Shown here piece by piece: positions 36,097-46,757 of a stretch of DNA of 64,000 nt (its first letter is position 1; every line of letters begins with the position of its first letter). Below the pieces are notes generated by a model. That model searched no databases and was not told the DNA's origin. It was given only the letters and a program-made list of their open reading frames with translations. This DNA is from Pseudoduganella plicata (GTDB lineage Bacteria; Pseudomonadota; Gammaproteobacteria; Burkholderiales; Burkholderiaceae_D). The stretch lies in NCBI RefSeq assembly GCF_004421005.1, contig NZ_CP038026.1:1054001-1118000 (forward strand). Direction: 5' to 3'. The translations under genes were made by a program, and so were the position numbers.

Positions 36097-36969
36097 ATGG
36101 CAAACCATATTGCACTTCCGGAGAATCTGCTCGATGTGGCCAGCGTTGGCCGCACCTGGAATGGCGTCGACGTCGAGATCACCGAGTTTTTCGGCTCGGG
36201 CCGGGTGCTGCACAAACTGGCGCACGCTGACCAGACGCGGCTGGGCATGATGCTGGATGAAGTCGGCGAAGGCCGCAGCGAGCCGCGGCTGCGCAGCAAT
36301 ACGCCCTGCCCGGTAGACTACAAACCACGCCAGATGCACTACACACCTGCGGGGATGGAGCTGTGGGGGTACAGCGAACACATCCGCTACGCCCGTGACA
36401 TCAATCTGTGCTTCGATATCGACGCGCTTGGCGAGCGCTGCGACATCGAAGGGTGGCGCGGCCTCGCCGACACCCCAAGGCTGCGATTCAACGACGATGG
36501 CATCTTCGCACTGATCAACTTGCTGGTGGACGCGGTACAAGATCCGGATCCCTCCGCGCAGCTGTACGGCGATGCGCTCGTGACCGCAATCGCGATCCGG
36601 CTCTACCGGGGCAGTCAATCCCCCGTCAAGGGTCCGACCAGGCTGTCGCCATTGCAGTTGAATGATGCGCTGGGCTTCCTCGAAGCGAACCTGCCTTCGA
36701 AGGTCGACCTGGCAACGCTGGCGAAACTCGCCGGTCTGTCTCAATCCCACTACCACCGGGCTTTCAAGGCCTCTACCGGCCTGGCGCCCTACGCATGGCA
36801 GCTGCAGGCGCGCATCGAGCGCTCAAAGGCACTGTTGCTCGACACCTCAGGTTCGCTCGAGGACGTGGCTGAAGCGACCGGTTTCGCGGATGCCGTCCAC
36901 TTCGGCCGGACCTTTCGCAAACTGACGGGCGCGACACCGGCAGCCTGGCGCAGGGACCGCTTCAACTAG
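36097..36969 (+). CDS. AraC-family transcriptional regulator
   Basis: A 290-residue regulator. The C-terminal 100 residues hold two helix-turn-helix units: DLATLAKLAGLSQSHYHRAF and SLEDVAEATGFADAVHFGRT. The N-terminal 170 residues are a sensor part without a recognised motif. The start MANHIALPENLLD at 36097 was chosen because the preceding 27 in-frame residues look non-coding; no clear ribosome site decides it. It is divergent from the amidohydrolase gene, which it may control. Confidence 0.85.
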   Translation: MANHIALPENLLDVASVGRTWNGVDVEITEFFGSGRVLHKLAHADQTRLGMMLDEVGEGRSEPRLRSNTPCPVDYKPRQMHYTPAGMELWGYSEHIRYARDINLCFDIDALGERCDIEGWRGLADTPRLRFNDDGIFALINLLVDAVQDPDPSAQLYGDALVTAIAIRLYRGSQSPVKGPTRLSPLQLNDALGFLEANLPSKVDLATLAKLAGLSQSHYHRAFKASTGLAPYAWQLQARIERSKALLLDTSGSLEDVAEATGFADAVHFGRTFRKLTGATPAAWRRDRFN

Positions 36970-37006
36970 GCAAGGGCGAGGTGTACGCCCTCCCCGATGT
37001 TCAGGC

Positions 37007-37642
37007 CTAGCCCGCCGATTGCAGCAGCTGAATTTCCCAGGCCAGCGCGACCCCGCTTGCGCCACCGTGCTCCAGCACCACGGCCGATAGCTCGGTGGCC
37101 GATTCCACACGCGCCCAGTCGCGCTGCCACTCGGAGATCACCGCCATCCAGGTCATCGGAACGGCACCAGCCTGCACCATCCGGCGCACCGCCATGTCAT
37201 GTGCTTCGGACGACACGCCGCCCGACGCATCGGTCACGATGTACACGTCGTAGCCTTCGCCCAGCGCCTGGATCGCCGGCATGGCCAGGCAGATCTCGGT
37301 CCACAGCGCCGCCAGGATAAGCTGTTTGCGGCCGCTCTCTTTCACCAGGTCGGTGACGTTGGGGTCCTGCCAGGTATTGATGAACGTGCGATTGATCGGC
37401 TTCTGGTCGGGGAATACCTCTTGCAGCCCCTTGATCAGATTGCCGCCGCGCTCTTCGATGACCGTCGTAAGAATGGTCGGGACGTTGAAAACCTTCGCGG
37501 CCTTGGCCAGGCCGACAACGTTATTGACAATCATGGTTGGTTCGTGACTGTGCAGGTTGGCAAACTGGTAGGGCTGGTGGTCGATGAGCACGACAATGCT
37601 GTCTTCGGGACGAAGCAGTGCGGGGAGACCGTTTTTGTGCAT
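37007..37642 (-). CDS. Isochorismatase-family (YcaC-like) hydrolase
   Basis: A 211-residue cysteine hydrolase from ATG 37642, which has AAGGAGC nine bases upstream. The catalytic Asp lies in VVLIDHQPYQF, the Lys region follows LTTVIEERG, and the nucleophile Cys is in ALWTEICLAMPA. These fit the Asp-Lys-Cys triad of YcaC-type enzymes, whose substrates are mostly unknown. It is convergent with the AraC gene, only 37 bp apart. Confidence 0.85.
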   Translation of the reverse strand: MHKNGLPALLRPEDSIVVLIDHQPYQFANLHSHEPTMIVNNVVGLAKAAKVFNVPTILTTVIEERGGNLIKGLQEVFPDQKPINRTFINTWQDPNVTDLVKESGRKQLILAALWTEICLAMPAIQALGEGYDVYIVTDASGGVSSEAHDMAVRRMVQAGAVPMTWMAVISEWQRDWARVESATELSAVVLEHGGASGVALAWEIQLLQSAG

Positions 37643-37756
37643 GGGAAGCTCCTTCATGGATGTGGCGTTGGGACACCGTGTGGGAAGAAGCGGAACAGGC
37701 GGCAAGCGCCAACTGTCCGTCTCCAGAAGATGGTGCCATGTCAGGCCGTGGGTGAC

Positions 37757-37781
37757 ACTGTCCTGCCTTGCGCAGGACAGT
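37757..37781. other. Perfect 10-bp hairpin upstream of the YcaC-like gene
   Basis: ACTGTCCTGC, loop CTTGC, GCAGGACAGT. No T run follows on either strand, so it is not a standard terminator. It could be an operator or a hairpin in the leader of the minus-strand gene starting at 37642. Confidence 0.5.
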
Positions 37782-37914
37782 CTGAATTGATCATCCAGCG
37801 TGGCACGCGCGTTTCCGTTGCTGTGTATCGGGCACCTTTAGCGGTCCTTGCGCCTTCTAGCCGGCTTTCGTGCGTGCAGAATGGCGCTTAGAGCCGAATT
37901 GTCAGCCGAAGCAT

Positions 37915-37944
37915 AAAAAAAAGCCCCTGAAAAATCAGGGGCTT
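37915..37944 (-). terminator. Rho-independent terminator of guaA
   Basis: On the minus strand AAGCCCCTGA, loop TTTT, TCAGGGGCTT, then TTTTTT. The stem is 10 bp without mismatch (37921-37944), 48 bp after the guaA stop. Confidence 0.93.
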
Positions 37945-37991
37945 AATCTTGCTGAACTGCCTGTGAATGGTTGAGCGTTCAGGCTAGCTCA

Positions 37992-39602
37992 TCATTCCCA
38001 CTCGATCGTCGCCGGCGGCTTCCCGGAAATATCATAAACAACGCGATTCAACCCACGAACCTCGTTAATGATGCGGTTAGAAACCTTACCCAACAACTCA
38101 TGCGGCAGATGCGCCCAATGCGCCGTCATGAAATCCTGCGTTTGCACGGCGCGCAGCGCGACGACGTAGTCGTACGTGCGGCCATCACCCATCACGCCCA
38201 CCGATTTCACCGGCAGGAACACGGCAAACGCCTGCGACGTGGCTTCGTACCAGTTGGTCGGCACGCTGTCCTGGTCGAAGCCCGGCACGACCGTGGCGAC
38301 ATACGGCGTGTTGCGCAGTTCTTCGATGAAGATCGCGTCCGCGCGGCGCAGCAGGTCGGCATACTCTTTCTTCACTTCGCCGAGGATGCGCACGCCCAGG
38401 CCCGGGCCCGGGAACGGGTGGCGGTAGACCATGTCGTGCGGCAGGCCGAGGGCGACGCCCAGTTTGCGCACTTCGTCCTTGAACAGTTCGCGCAGCGGTT
38501 CCAGCAGCTGCAGCTTCATGTCTTCCGGCAGGCCGCCCACGTTGTGGTGGCTCTTGATCGTCTGGCCCTTCTTGCCCTTGCCGGCCGATTCAATGACGTC
38601 CGGGTAGATCGTGCCTTGCGCCAGCCATTTCGCGTTGGTCAGCTTGCTTGATTCGGCGTTGAACACCTCGACGAATTCGGCACCGATGATCTTGCGCTTC
38701 GCTTCGGGGTCCGTGACGCCGGCCAGCTTGCCCATGAACTGGTCGACGGCGTCCACGCGGATCACCTTGACGCCCAGGTTCTTGGCGAACATGTCCATCA
38801 CCATCTTGCCCTCGTCCAGGCGCAGCAGGCCGTGGTCGACGAAGACGCACGTCAGCTGGTCGCCGATGGCGCGGTGGATCAGCGCAGCCGCGACCGACGA
38901 ATCGACGCCGCCGGACAGGCCCAGGATGACTTCGTCCGTGCCGACCTGCGCGCGGATCTTCTCGACGGCCTCGCTGATGTAGTCCGGCATGTTCCAGTCG
39001 GACTTGCAGCCGCAGATCTCATGCACGAAGCGGCCCAGCATGGCCTTGCCCTGCACCGTGTGCGTCACTTCCGGGTGCCATTGCACGCCGTAGAAATGGC
39101 GCTCGTCGTCGCCCATGCCGGCGATCGGGCAGCTTGGCGTGCTCGCCATCAGCTTGAAGCCTGGCGGCATGTCCAGCACCTTGTCGCCGTGGCTCATCCA
39201 CACTTTCAGCATGCCGTGGCCTTCGCTGGTGACGAAGTCGTTGATGCCGTTCAGCAGCGCCGTGTGGTTGTGCGCGCGCACTTCGGCGTAGCCGAATTCG
39301 CGCACGTGGCCATTCTCGACCTTGCCGCCCAGCTGCGCGGCCATCGTCTGCATGCCGTAGCAGATGCCCAGCACGGGCACGCCCAGCTCGAACACGGCCT
39401 GCGGTGCGCGTGGCGAATCGCCTTCCAGCGTCGAATTGTGGCTGCCGGACAGGATGACGCCGGCGGCGCCGTAGTTGCGGACGAATTCGTCGGACACGTC
39501 GTACGGATACACTTCCGAGAACACGCCGGCATCGCGCACGCGGCGCGCGATCAGCTGGGTTACCTGGGAGCCGAAATCGAGGATGAGGATTTTAGAGTGC
39601 AT
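37992..39602 (-). CDS. guaA: GMP synthase (glutamine-hydrolysing)
   Basis: A 536-residue cytoplasmic enzyme converting XMP to GMP with glutamine and ATP. The class I glutaminase domain (1 to about 200) has nucleophile Cys81 in GICYGMQT and the His/Glu pair in [10 protein letters not shown]. The ATP-pyrophosphatase P-loop [12 protein letters not shown] follows, then the C-terminal dimer domain ending PPATIEWE. Length is close to E. coli GuaA (525). guaB lies 72 bp upstream on the same strand but with its own terminator between, so guaA probably also has its own promoter. Confidence 0.98.
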   Translation of the reverse strand: MHSKILILDFGSQVTQLIARRVRDAGVFSEVYPYDVSDEFVRNYGAAGVILSGSHNSTLEGDSPRAPQAVFELGVPVLGICYGMQTMAAQLGGKVENGHVREFGYAEVRAHNHTALLNGINDFVTSEGHGMLKVWMSHGDKVLDMPPGFKLMASTPSCPIAGMGDDERHFYGVQWHPEVTHTVQGKAMLGRFVHEICGCKSDWNMPDYISEAVEKIRAQVGTDEVILGLSGGVDSSVAAALIHRAIGDQLTCVFVDHGLLRLDEGKMVMDMFAKNLGVKVIRVDAVDQFMGKLAGVTDPEAKRKIIGAEFVEVFNAESSKLTNAKWLAQGTIYPDVIESAGKGKKGQTIKSHHNVGGLPEDMKLQLLEPLRELFKDEVRKLGVALGLPHDMVYRHPFPGPGLGVRILGEVKKEYADLLRRADAIFIEELRNTPYVATVVPGFDQDSVPTNWYEATSQAFAVFLPVKSVGVMGDGRTYDYVVALRAVQTQDFMTAHWAHLPHELLGKVSNRIINEVRGLNRVVYDISGKPPATIEWE

Positions 39603-39641
39603 TGAATGGACTGTAGTAACTGGGAAACCGGGATATGTAAA

Positions 39642-39664
39642 AACGCCGGCGCGCGGCCGGCGTT
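39642..39664 (-). terminator. Terminator or attenuator between guaB and guaA
   Basis: Minus strand AACGCCGGC, loop CGCGC, GCCGGCGTT, followed by TTTT. The perfect 9-bp stem lies 11 bp after the guaB stop. It would reduce read-through from guaB into guaA. Confidence 0.85.
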
Positions 39665-39674
39665 CGAGGACAGC

Positions 39675-41237
<1,563 letters not shown>

Positions 41238-41290
41238 TTAGCGGGTAATCGGGGTGAAATCGACGGAAGATTCTGCAAGGAAAGAACCAC

Positions 41291-41779
41291 ATGAAGACCA
41301 GGCTGACATTGGGGCAGGCGCTCGTTGCCACTGCCATGCTGGGCGCTTGCGGCGTCGTTCACGCCCAGTGGGCATGGAAGGATGCCAACGGACGACCGGT
41401 CTATTCCGACCAGCCCCCGCCAACGTCCGTGCCCGCCACGCGGATCTTCAAGGCGCCGCGCGGACAGATGCCGGACGTCCGACCGCAGCCCGAGCCCACT
41501 GCATCGAAAGCACCGCCGACGCTCGCCGAGCGCAATGCGGCATACGAGCAGCGCCGTGCCAGCGCTGCCGAACAGGCCGCGAAACAGGCCGACGAAGCCA
41601 AGGCCACGAGGGCTCGCGCCGCCAGCTGCGAGAGCGCCCGCAGCAACCAGCACGCACTGGACGGCGGCGCCCGCATCGCCCGCTTCAACGCCCAGGGCGA
41701 ACGGGAGTTCCTGACGGACGCACAGCGCGCCGAGGCGTCAAAACGCAACGCCGCGCTGGTGGCCGAGCATTGCCGCTAG
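41291..41779 (+). CDS. DUF4124-domain secreted protein
   Basis: A 162-residue protein with AAGGAAAG before the ATG and a signal peptide (about 1-25, ending VVHAQ). It opens its mature part with WAWKDANGRPVYSDQPPP, the DUF4124 signature seen in many betaproteobacterial periplasmic proteins. The middle is an Ala/Glu/Arg-rich coiled helix (about 75-115) and the end carries two cysteines (SCESARS and EHCR). Function is unknown. A gene of this type next to guaB is common in this group. Confidence 0.85.
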   Translation: MKTRLTLGQALVATAMLGACGVVHAQWAWKDANGRPVYSDQPPPTSVPATRIFKAPRGQMPDVRPQPEPTASKAPPTLAERNAAYEQRRASAAEQAAKQADEAKATRARAASCESARSNQHALDGGARIARFNAQGEREFLTDAQRAEASKRNAALVAEHCR

Positions 41780-41880
41780 CTCGCACGTTTGATGTGGCGC
41801 AAAGCCCGCGGCGAAGGGAATGGCTGACTCAGCAATATAAGTCAGACTGGCCGAAACCCTATAATCTCCCGCGAGCGACC

Positions 41881-42210
41881 ATGAATGCATTCTCCGACGT
41901 CCAGATCATCAACGGCCCCAACGGCGAGCCTGTCTACGTCGTTATCCCTTACGAAACGTATATGCAGACGCAGTCGTGCCACAGCGGCCACGTGCCGCAC
42001 CAGGTGATCGGCTCTATCGCCGAGAAGGGCTGGACGGCCGCACGGGCCTGGCGCGAGTACCTGGGGCTGACCCAGCAGGAGGTGGCGGAACGGATCGGCA
42101 TCAGCCAGCCCGCCTATGCGCAGCAGGAGGCAGGACTGCGGCCCCGGAAGGCCACGCGCGAGAAGATCGCGGCGGCCATGGGGATCAAGTCGGGGATGCT
42201 GGATCTGTAG
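41881..42210 (+). CDS. Xre-family HTH protein, orphan antitoxin-like
   Basis: A 109-residue DNA-binding protein from ATG 41881. An N-terminal 45-residue part (VQIINGPNGEPVYVVIPYET) looks like a Phd/RelB-type opening. The C-terminal Xre helix-turn-helix contains REYLGLTQQEVAERIGISQP and AYAQQEAG. In relatives this layout is found in antitoxins, yet no toxin gene is adjacent: upstream is DUF4124, downstream a convergent, frameshifted gene overlaps its last 26 bp. It may be an orphan or an ordinary regulator. Confidence 0.8.
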   Translation: MNAFSDVQIINGPNGEPVYVVIPYETYMQTQSCHSGHVPHQVIGSIAEKGWTAARAWREYLGLTQQEVAERIGISQPAYAQQEAGLRPRKATREKIAAAMGIKSGMLDL

Positions 42211-42962
42211 CGTCGGGCCGGGGAGCTTCCAGCTTCATCTGGTGTTCGACCAGCGTGCGGACGATGGTGCCGGGCATCGCGCATTCTTGCGTTGCAAGTG
42301 AGCGCAACTCATCCGATGCAATGCCGCTCAATGCCGCGGTCCGCAACGACGCAGCCTCCTCGGGGCGGCCCAGCCCGTCCAGAATGGCGCCGGCCAGACG
42401 CACGTCAGCCATGAATGCAGAAAGCTCCGCCCCCAGCCGCGGTGCCGTCCAGGGTGCCGGCAGCAACGGTTCGCCCTCCGCCAGCTCGTTCAGCTGATTC
42501 AGTCTCGCCAGAGGTTGCGGCATGTACTGTCCGGCCAGCTCGAAGTCCCCGGCCGCGACGATTGCCGGCAACGCAAGGAACGCCTCGCGTTGTGCCTCCT
42601 CGGGCCGGACGGCGCTCAGCCGCAGGAACAGGTCGTAAGTCGCACGCGGCTGCTCCAACGCCTCATCCAGCCGGACGATAAACATGAACCGGGAGCGCGG
42701 CCAGTGCGCCGTTTGCGCGCCGAAGATGCAATCGCCGGCCAGCAGGCGGCGCGCCTGGTCGTCGCGCGCCGAAGCCAGCGCCGTGCGTGCCGGGACGTAC
42801 TCTTCGGCAAGCTGGCTCCACTCGAACATGGTGATGAACTCCCGGCCGGGCTCCCTGGGCATCCCTGTCGACCTGCGCGTACGAGCGCAGCAGGATTTCG
42901 AGCGCATCCGCGTGGCGCCCCTCCTGCCGCGCCGAGACGGCCAGTGCGATCTCGTCAGTCAT
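42185..42962 (-). pseudogene. Hypothetical soluble protein, one-base frameshift
   Basis: ATG 42962 overlaps the rnfH stop (TCATGA region) and opens MTDEIALAVSARQEGRHADALEIL, a TPR-like start. After YAQVDRDAQ, near 42855, the frame is lost. Removing one G of the GGG run (plus strand CCC at 42853-42855) continues as EPGREFITMFEWSQLAEEYV and runs to 42185, about 258 residues in total. The second part is helical (LVRLDEALEQPRATYDLFLR). The family is not recognised. The gene is co-directional with rnfH and ratA. Confidence 0.75.
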
Positions 42963-43255
42963 GATTCACCGGCGCTGTCCTTCTTCGCGCGCCGGCGCCG
43001 CGCATTCTTCGGGTCAACAATCAGCGGGCGGTAGATTTCCACGCGGTCGCGTGCCTGCAGCACGGTATCGAGCGTCTTTTTCTTGCCGTAGATCCCGACG
43101 GGCATCGTGACGAGGTTGATCTCGGGCGCGTCCTGCAACATGCCGGACTGCTCGATGGCCTGGCCGATCGTCGTGCCCGCATCCACTTCCATGGCGCGCA
43201 GCAGTGGATTCGGGCCGCTGGCGTAGCACAGCGAGATCTTGATGCGTTCGGCCAT
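42959..43255 (-). CDS. rnfH: RnfH-family ubiquitin-like protein
   Basis: A 98-residue protein with a beta-grasp fold. It begins MAERIKISLCYASGPNPLLR and contains VTMPVGIYGKKKTLDTVLQA and RDRVEIYRPLIVDPK, the RnfH/UPF0125 signature. The C-terminal tail is basic. It follows ratA by three bases, an arrangement conserved in proteobacteria, often beside smpB. Its role is not settled; it is named for location near rnf genes in other species. Confidence 0.92.
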   Translation of the reverse strand: MAERIKISLCYASGPNPLLRAMEVDAGTTIGQAIEQSGMLQDAPEINLVTMPVGIYGKKKTLDTVLQARDRVEIYRPLIVDPKNARRRRAKKDSAGES

Positions 43256-43258
43256 GGA

Positions 43259-43690
43259 TCAGCCGTACACCGTCTCGGCCCGCTTGGTAAACGAGTCGAC
43301 CATGCTGTTGGCGATCATGCCGAAGACGGGGCCGACGACCTGCTCCAGCAGGCGGCTGGAGAATTCGTACTGCAGGTCCAGTTCCACCTTGCAGGCGTCC
43401 TCGCGCAGCTCCTTGAACGTCCAGACACCGGTCAACGTCTTGAACGGCCCGTCGACGAGGCTCATGTTGATGGCCGTGGGCGGCGTGTTGGTGTTGGCCG
43501 TCGTGAAGCTCTGGCGCACGCCGTGGAAATTGATGCCCACGCTGGCGACAACCCGGTTGTCGCCTCGCTCGCGCACCTCGACCCCGCCACACCAGGGCAG
43601 GAATTTGGGATAATCCTCGACCCGGTCGACCAGATCGAACATCTGCCTGGCGCTGTATCCCAGCAAAACTGACTTGTGCACTACTGCCAT
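43259..43690 (-). CDS. ratA: RatA/Coq10-like START-domain protein
   Basis: A 143-residue SRPBCC protein (MAVVHKSVLLGYSARQMFDL, VEDYPKFLPWC). Described both as a ribosome-association toxin in E. coli and as the bacterial counterpart of the ubiquinone-binding Coq10. The order ratA-rnfH opposite smpB is the widespread proteobacterial arrangement. It is divergent from smpB across 145 bp. Which of the two roles applies cannot be seen here. Confidence 0.92.
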   Translation of the reverse strand: MAVVHKSVLLGYSARQMFDLVDRVEDYPKFLPWCGGVEVRERGDNRVVASVGINFHGVRQSFTTANTNTPPTAINMSLVDGPFKTLTGVWTFKELREDACKVELDLQYEFSSRLLEQVVGPVFGMIANSMVDSFTKRAETVYG

Positions 43691-43835
43691 TCTTTAACCG
43701 TTTGCTATCATGTTGAAAAAAGCGAGTGGTTTCAGAAAGCCTGCACAAATTTTGCGCAAGATTTTTGAAACAGCCTCCCGCGCCGTTGCGCGATAACCGT
43801 AGTTTAACCGACCCGCGCCCAAGACCACATTACTC

Positions 43836-44285
43836 ATGACTATTGCCGACAACCGCAAAGCCTTCCACGACTACTTCATCGAAGACCGCTTCGAAGCGGG
43901 CATCGTGCTCGAAGGGTGGGAAGTCAAGGCGATCCGCGATGCGCGCGTCCAGATCAAGGAAGCCTACGTTACGATCCGCGATAACGAACTCTACCTGTTT
44001 GGCGCGCACGTCAGCGCACTGCCGACCGCCTCCACCCACATCCACCCGGAAGCCGTGCGCACCCGCAAGCTGCTGCTGCACCGCAAGGAGATCGACAAGC
44101 TGATCGGCAAAGTCGAGCGCTCCGGCTACACGCTCGTGCCGCTGAACCTGCACTACAAGGGCGGCCGCGTCAAATGCGAGATCGGCCTGGCCAAGGGCAA
44201 GAAGCAGCACGACAAGCGGGCCACCGAGAAGGATCGCGACGCCAATCGCGAGGTGCAGGCGGCGATGAAGCAGAATCGGCGGTGA
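43836..44285 (+). CDS. smpB: SsrA-binding protein SmpB
   Basis: A 149-residue RNA-binding protein required for tmRNA trans-translation. The OB-fold core opens [20 protein letters not shown] and contains [20 protein letters not shown]. The basic C-terminal tail ([16 protein letters not shown]...) enters the ribosomal decoding site. Length is typical (about 150-160). No ssrA gene was found in the window. Confidence 0.97.
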   Translation: MTIADNRKAFHDYFIEDRFEAGIVLEGWEVKAIRDARVQIKEAYVTIRDNELYLFGAHVSALPTASTHIHPEAVRTRKLLLHRKEIDKLIGKVERSGYTLVPLNLHYKGGRVKCEIGLAKGKKQHDKRATEKDRDANREVQAAMKQNRR

Positions 44286-44287
44286 TT

Positions 44288-44590
44288 ATGAGACCCTACG
44301 ACGATAATCGGATACCAGACGCCAATCGTCTGGCCTGGTACAGCCTGGCGATCGGCCTGCTGAGCTTTGGTGTCGCTCTGCTGATCCTGAATGAGACATT
44401 CGGCGGCTGCGGCTGGCGCGTTGGCAACTGTATTGGCGACGTCAAGTGGACGTTGGGAATCGGCGGCGTGATCGGCACCCTGACGGGGCTGCGCTCTTTC
44501 GTCAGTTCGCCATGGCAGCGATGGCTCAGTTGCGTGGCGCTATTGGTCAGCGGCCTCGCTGTTGCGGCAGCCTGCGCCCTGAATATGTAA
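44288..44590 (+). CDS. Small membrane protein
   Basis: A 100-residue protein starting two bases after the smpB stop. There are three hydrophobic helices at about 17-35, 53-68 and 78-97, with two cysteines in the first loop (GGCGWRVGNC) and two in the last helix. No family was recognised. Distance and strand suggest co-transcription with smpB. Confidence 0.65.
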   Translation: MRPYDDNRIPDANRLAWYSLAIGLLSFGVALLILNETFGGCGWRVGNCIGDVKWTLGIGGVIGTLTGLRSFVSSPWQRWLSCVALLVSGLAVAAACALNM

Positions 44591-44702
44591 GGCTCATAAC
44601 CGCCTGACAACCCGTCGCATGCGAACCACGCGACGGCCGCATTCGATTTCCACAGGGAAACACCCATGCTACACTGACGGCTGACCATCACCGGCTGTTC
44701 CC

Positions 44703-45389
44703 ATGTTCGCCAAAGTCCCCCATATCGCTCTCGCGGCCAGTCTTGCCGCCACCCTTGCCGGCTGCGTCGTGCCGTATTCGCCGACACCCGTTGCCACCAA
44801 CTTCCCCACGTCGCGCCAGGAAAAGCTGCAGGCGGCGGCGCACTGGACGACGGTTGCCGATCACATCGAGCAACGCGTCGTGACGGACATGAAGAAGCAT
44901 CCGAACCGGCCGTTCTACATCGCCGAGGACAAGGATGCGTCGCCGTTCCAGAAGGCCGTCACCACGCAATTGGTGACGTCGCTCGTCAAGGACGGCTACG
45001 TTGTCGCGCGCACGCCAACGGGTGCATGGAAGCTGGAACTGGATATCCAGGCCGTCACATTCACGCGAAACCGCCCCCAGTACCGCTATTCCGGCGCCGC
45101 CACGGCGCTGGCGAACGGCGTCTGGGTGCTGTCCGACATCAATCCGACCATCGGGGCGATCGGCGTGGCGGGTGCCGCCGACGCCTTCCACTGGTTCCAC
45201 AGCCAGTTCGCGCCCGGCGCGACGCCGAAGACGGAGCTGATCGTCACGCTGTCGGCCGGCGACCAGTACCGCTATTACGCGCGCTCCACGGCGGCGTATT
45301 ATGTGGCCGACACGGACCGTGCGTTGTACGGCATCAAGGAAGAGGACACGCAATTGACCAAAGTGTTCAAAGTGCAGGGAGGCCGCTGA
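44703..45389 (+). CDS. Lipoprotein of unknown function
   Basis: A 228-residue lipoprotein with lipobox LAGC (Cys21). The mature part contains NRPFYIAEDKDASPFQKAVT and GYVVARTPTGAWKLELDIQA, consistent with a periplasmic domain that pairs with FlgO-like partners. A hydrophobic stretch GAIGVAGAADAFHWF lies mid-protein. It overlaps the FlgO-like gene (TGATG), so the two are coupled. Function is unknown. Confidence 0.8.
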   Translation: MFAKVPHIALAASLAATLAGCVVPYSPTPVATNFPTSRQEKLQAAAHWTTVADHIEQRVVTDMKKHPNRPFYIAEDKDASPFQKAVTTQLVTSLVKDGYVVARTPTGAWKLELDIQAVTFTRNRPQYRYSGAATALANGVWVLSDINPTIGAIGVAGAADAFHWFHSQFAPGATPKTELIVTLSAGDQYRYYARSTAAYYVADTDRALYGIKEEDTQLTKVFKVQGGR

Positions 45390-45928
45390 TGCGCGCGTTC
45401 GCTCCCCTGCTCGTTGCTGGCCTGCTGGCCGGCTGCGCCGCCACGCCCGCGAAGGACGAACCGAACTATGCGACGGTCGCATCGAACGGGTTCGTCTCCG
45501 CCAACTATACCGCAGCCGACAAGCTGCTGATGCAGCTGAGCGGCAAGCTGGCCGCCGACAAGCCCCTGATCATGGCCACCGTCGTCAATATCGACGCACT
45601 GGACCAGACGTCGACCCTGGGTCGCCTCGTTTCCGAACAGATTTCCACCCGGATGGCGCAAGGCGGCCTCAAGATGCTGGAAATGAAGCTGCGCAACAAT
45701 GTCTACCTGAAGCGCAACCAGGGCGAACTGATGCTGACGCGCGAAATCGGCGAAGTGGCGCAGACCCACAACGCGCAGGCGGTCGTCGTCGGCTCCTATG
45801 CCGAGACCAGCGATATGGTCTTCATCAACATCAAGGTGGTCCAGCCGCAAAGCAATTTCGTACTGGCCGGGCATGACTACGTGCTGGCCAAGGAAGGCAT
45901 CGTGCGGTCAATGCTGCTGTCGCGCTGA
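45389..45928 (+). CDS. FlgO-domain lipoprotein
   Basis: A 179-residue lipoprotein, lipobox LAGC (Cys16). It contains LIMATVVNIDALDQTSTLGR and the following VSEQISTRMAQGG, then EIGEVAQTHNAQAVVVGSYA, matching the FlgO family. In Vibrio, FlgO is an outer-membrane flagellar protein. No flagellar gene lies near, so a general outer-membrane role is possible. It follows and is coupled to the lipoprotein gene at 44703. Confidence 0.85.
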   Translation: MRAFAPLLVAGLLAGCAATPAKDEPNYATVASNGFVSANYTAADKLLMQLSGKLAADKPLIMATVVNIDALDQTSTLGRLVSEQISTRMAQGGLKMLEMKLRNNVYLKRNQGELMLTREIGEVAQTHNAQAVVVGSYAETSDMVFINIKVVQPQSNFVLAGHDYVLAKEGIVRSMLLSR

Positions 45929-45981
45929 CAATCAGGATATAGTGGCGTTTTCGACAACCGCATCGATAACGACGGCGCCAC

Positions 45982-46557
45982 ATGTTCTCCCACTGCACCT
46001 GGCTCAACGAGCCTGCTGACTACACCGTCAACGCCGACAGCCTGCGCGTCGTCACCGACAACGCCACCGACTTCTGGCGCATCACCAGCTACGGCTTCAT
46101 CCGCGACAGCGGCCACGTGTTCGGCCGCTCCGTCGAAGGCGACTTCACGGCGCAGGTGCGCGTGCAGGGCGACTTCCGCGAGCTGTACGACCAGGCCGGC
46201 CTGATGGTGCGCATCGACGAGCGCCAGTGGATCAAGGCCGGCGTCGAGTTTTCCGATGGCGCGCTGATGCTCAGTACCGTGCTGACGGCGGAGCACTCCG
46301 ACTGGGCCACCGCCAGCGCGCCGCCGCTGCCGGACGGCTTCTGGCTGCGCGTGACGGTCGCCAGCGGCGCCATACGCGTGCAGTATTCCGCCGACGGCAA
46401 GGTGTGGCCGCTGCTGCGGCTGGCGCCCTTCCCGGCCGCCGGGCGCTATTTTGTCGGTCCCATGTGCTGCACGCCGGAGCGGGCCGGGCTGACCGTTGTG
46501 TTCAGCGAGTTTACCGTCGGTCCCGCGCTGCCGAAAGACCTGCACGATCTCACCTGA
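45982..46557 (+). CDS. DUF1349-domain protein
   Basis: A 191-residue protein with a concanavalin-like beta-sandwich pattern. FWRITSYGFIRDSGHVFGRS and DFTAQVRVQGDFRELYDQAG fit DUF1349 (regulatory or carbohydrate-binding beta-sandwich). GLMVRIDERQWIKAGVEFSD is the family core. No signal peptide, so it is probably cytoplasmic. Function is unknown. A GC-rich hairpin without a T run (46561-46577) follows the stop. Confidence 0.85.
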   Translation: MFSHCTWLNEPADYTVNADSLRVVTDNATDFWRITSYGFIRDSGHVFGRSVEGDFTAQVRVQGDFRELYDQAGLMVRIDERQWIKAGVEFSDGALMLSTVLTAEHSDWATASAPPLPDGFWLRVTVASGAIRVQYSADGKVWPLLRLAPFPAAGRYFVGPMCCTPERAGLTVVFSEFTVGPALPKDLHDLT

Positions 46558-46757
46558 CGCCGGCGGCGAAACCGCCGCGATGCTTCGCTGGGGCCGCGTT
46601 GCGTCGTCCCGGCTTTTCTTCGCCGACGAGGTTGCTTCGTACATGCCAGCAGCCTACCGTGGAAGAGCACCCACGACGGTTCGTGAACGCGGCATCGGGC
46701 GTTACCAGTGTTGCGGCAGCATACGCTGGGCCCAGGCTGACGAATCAGGAGCCCACA

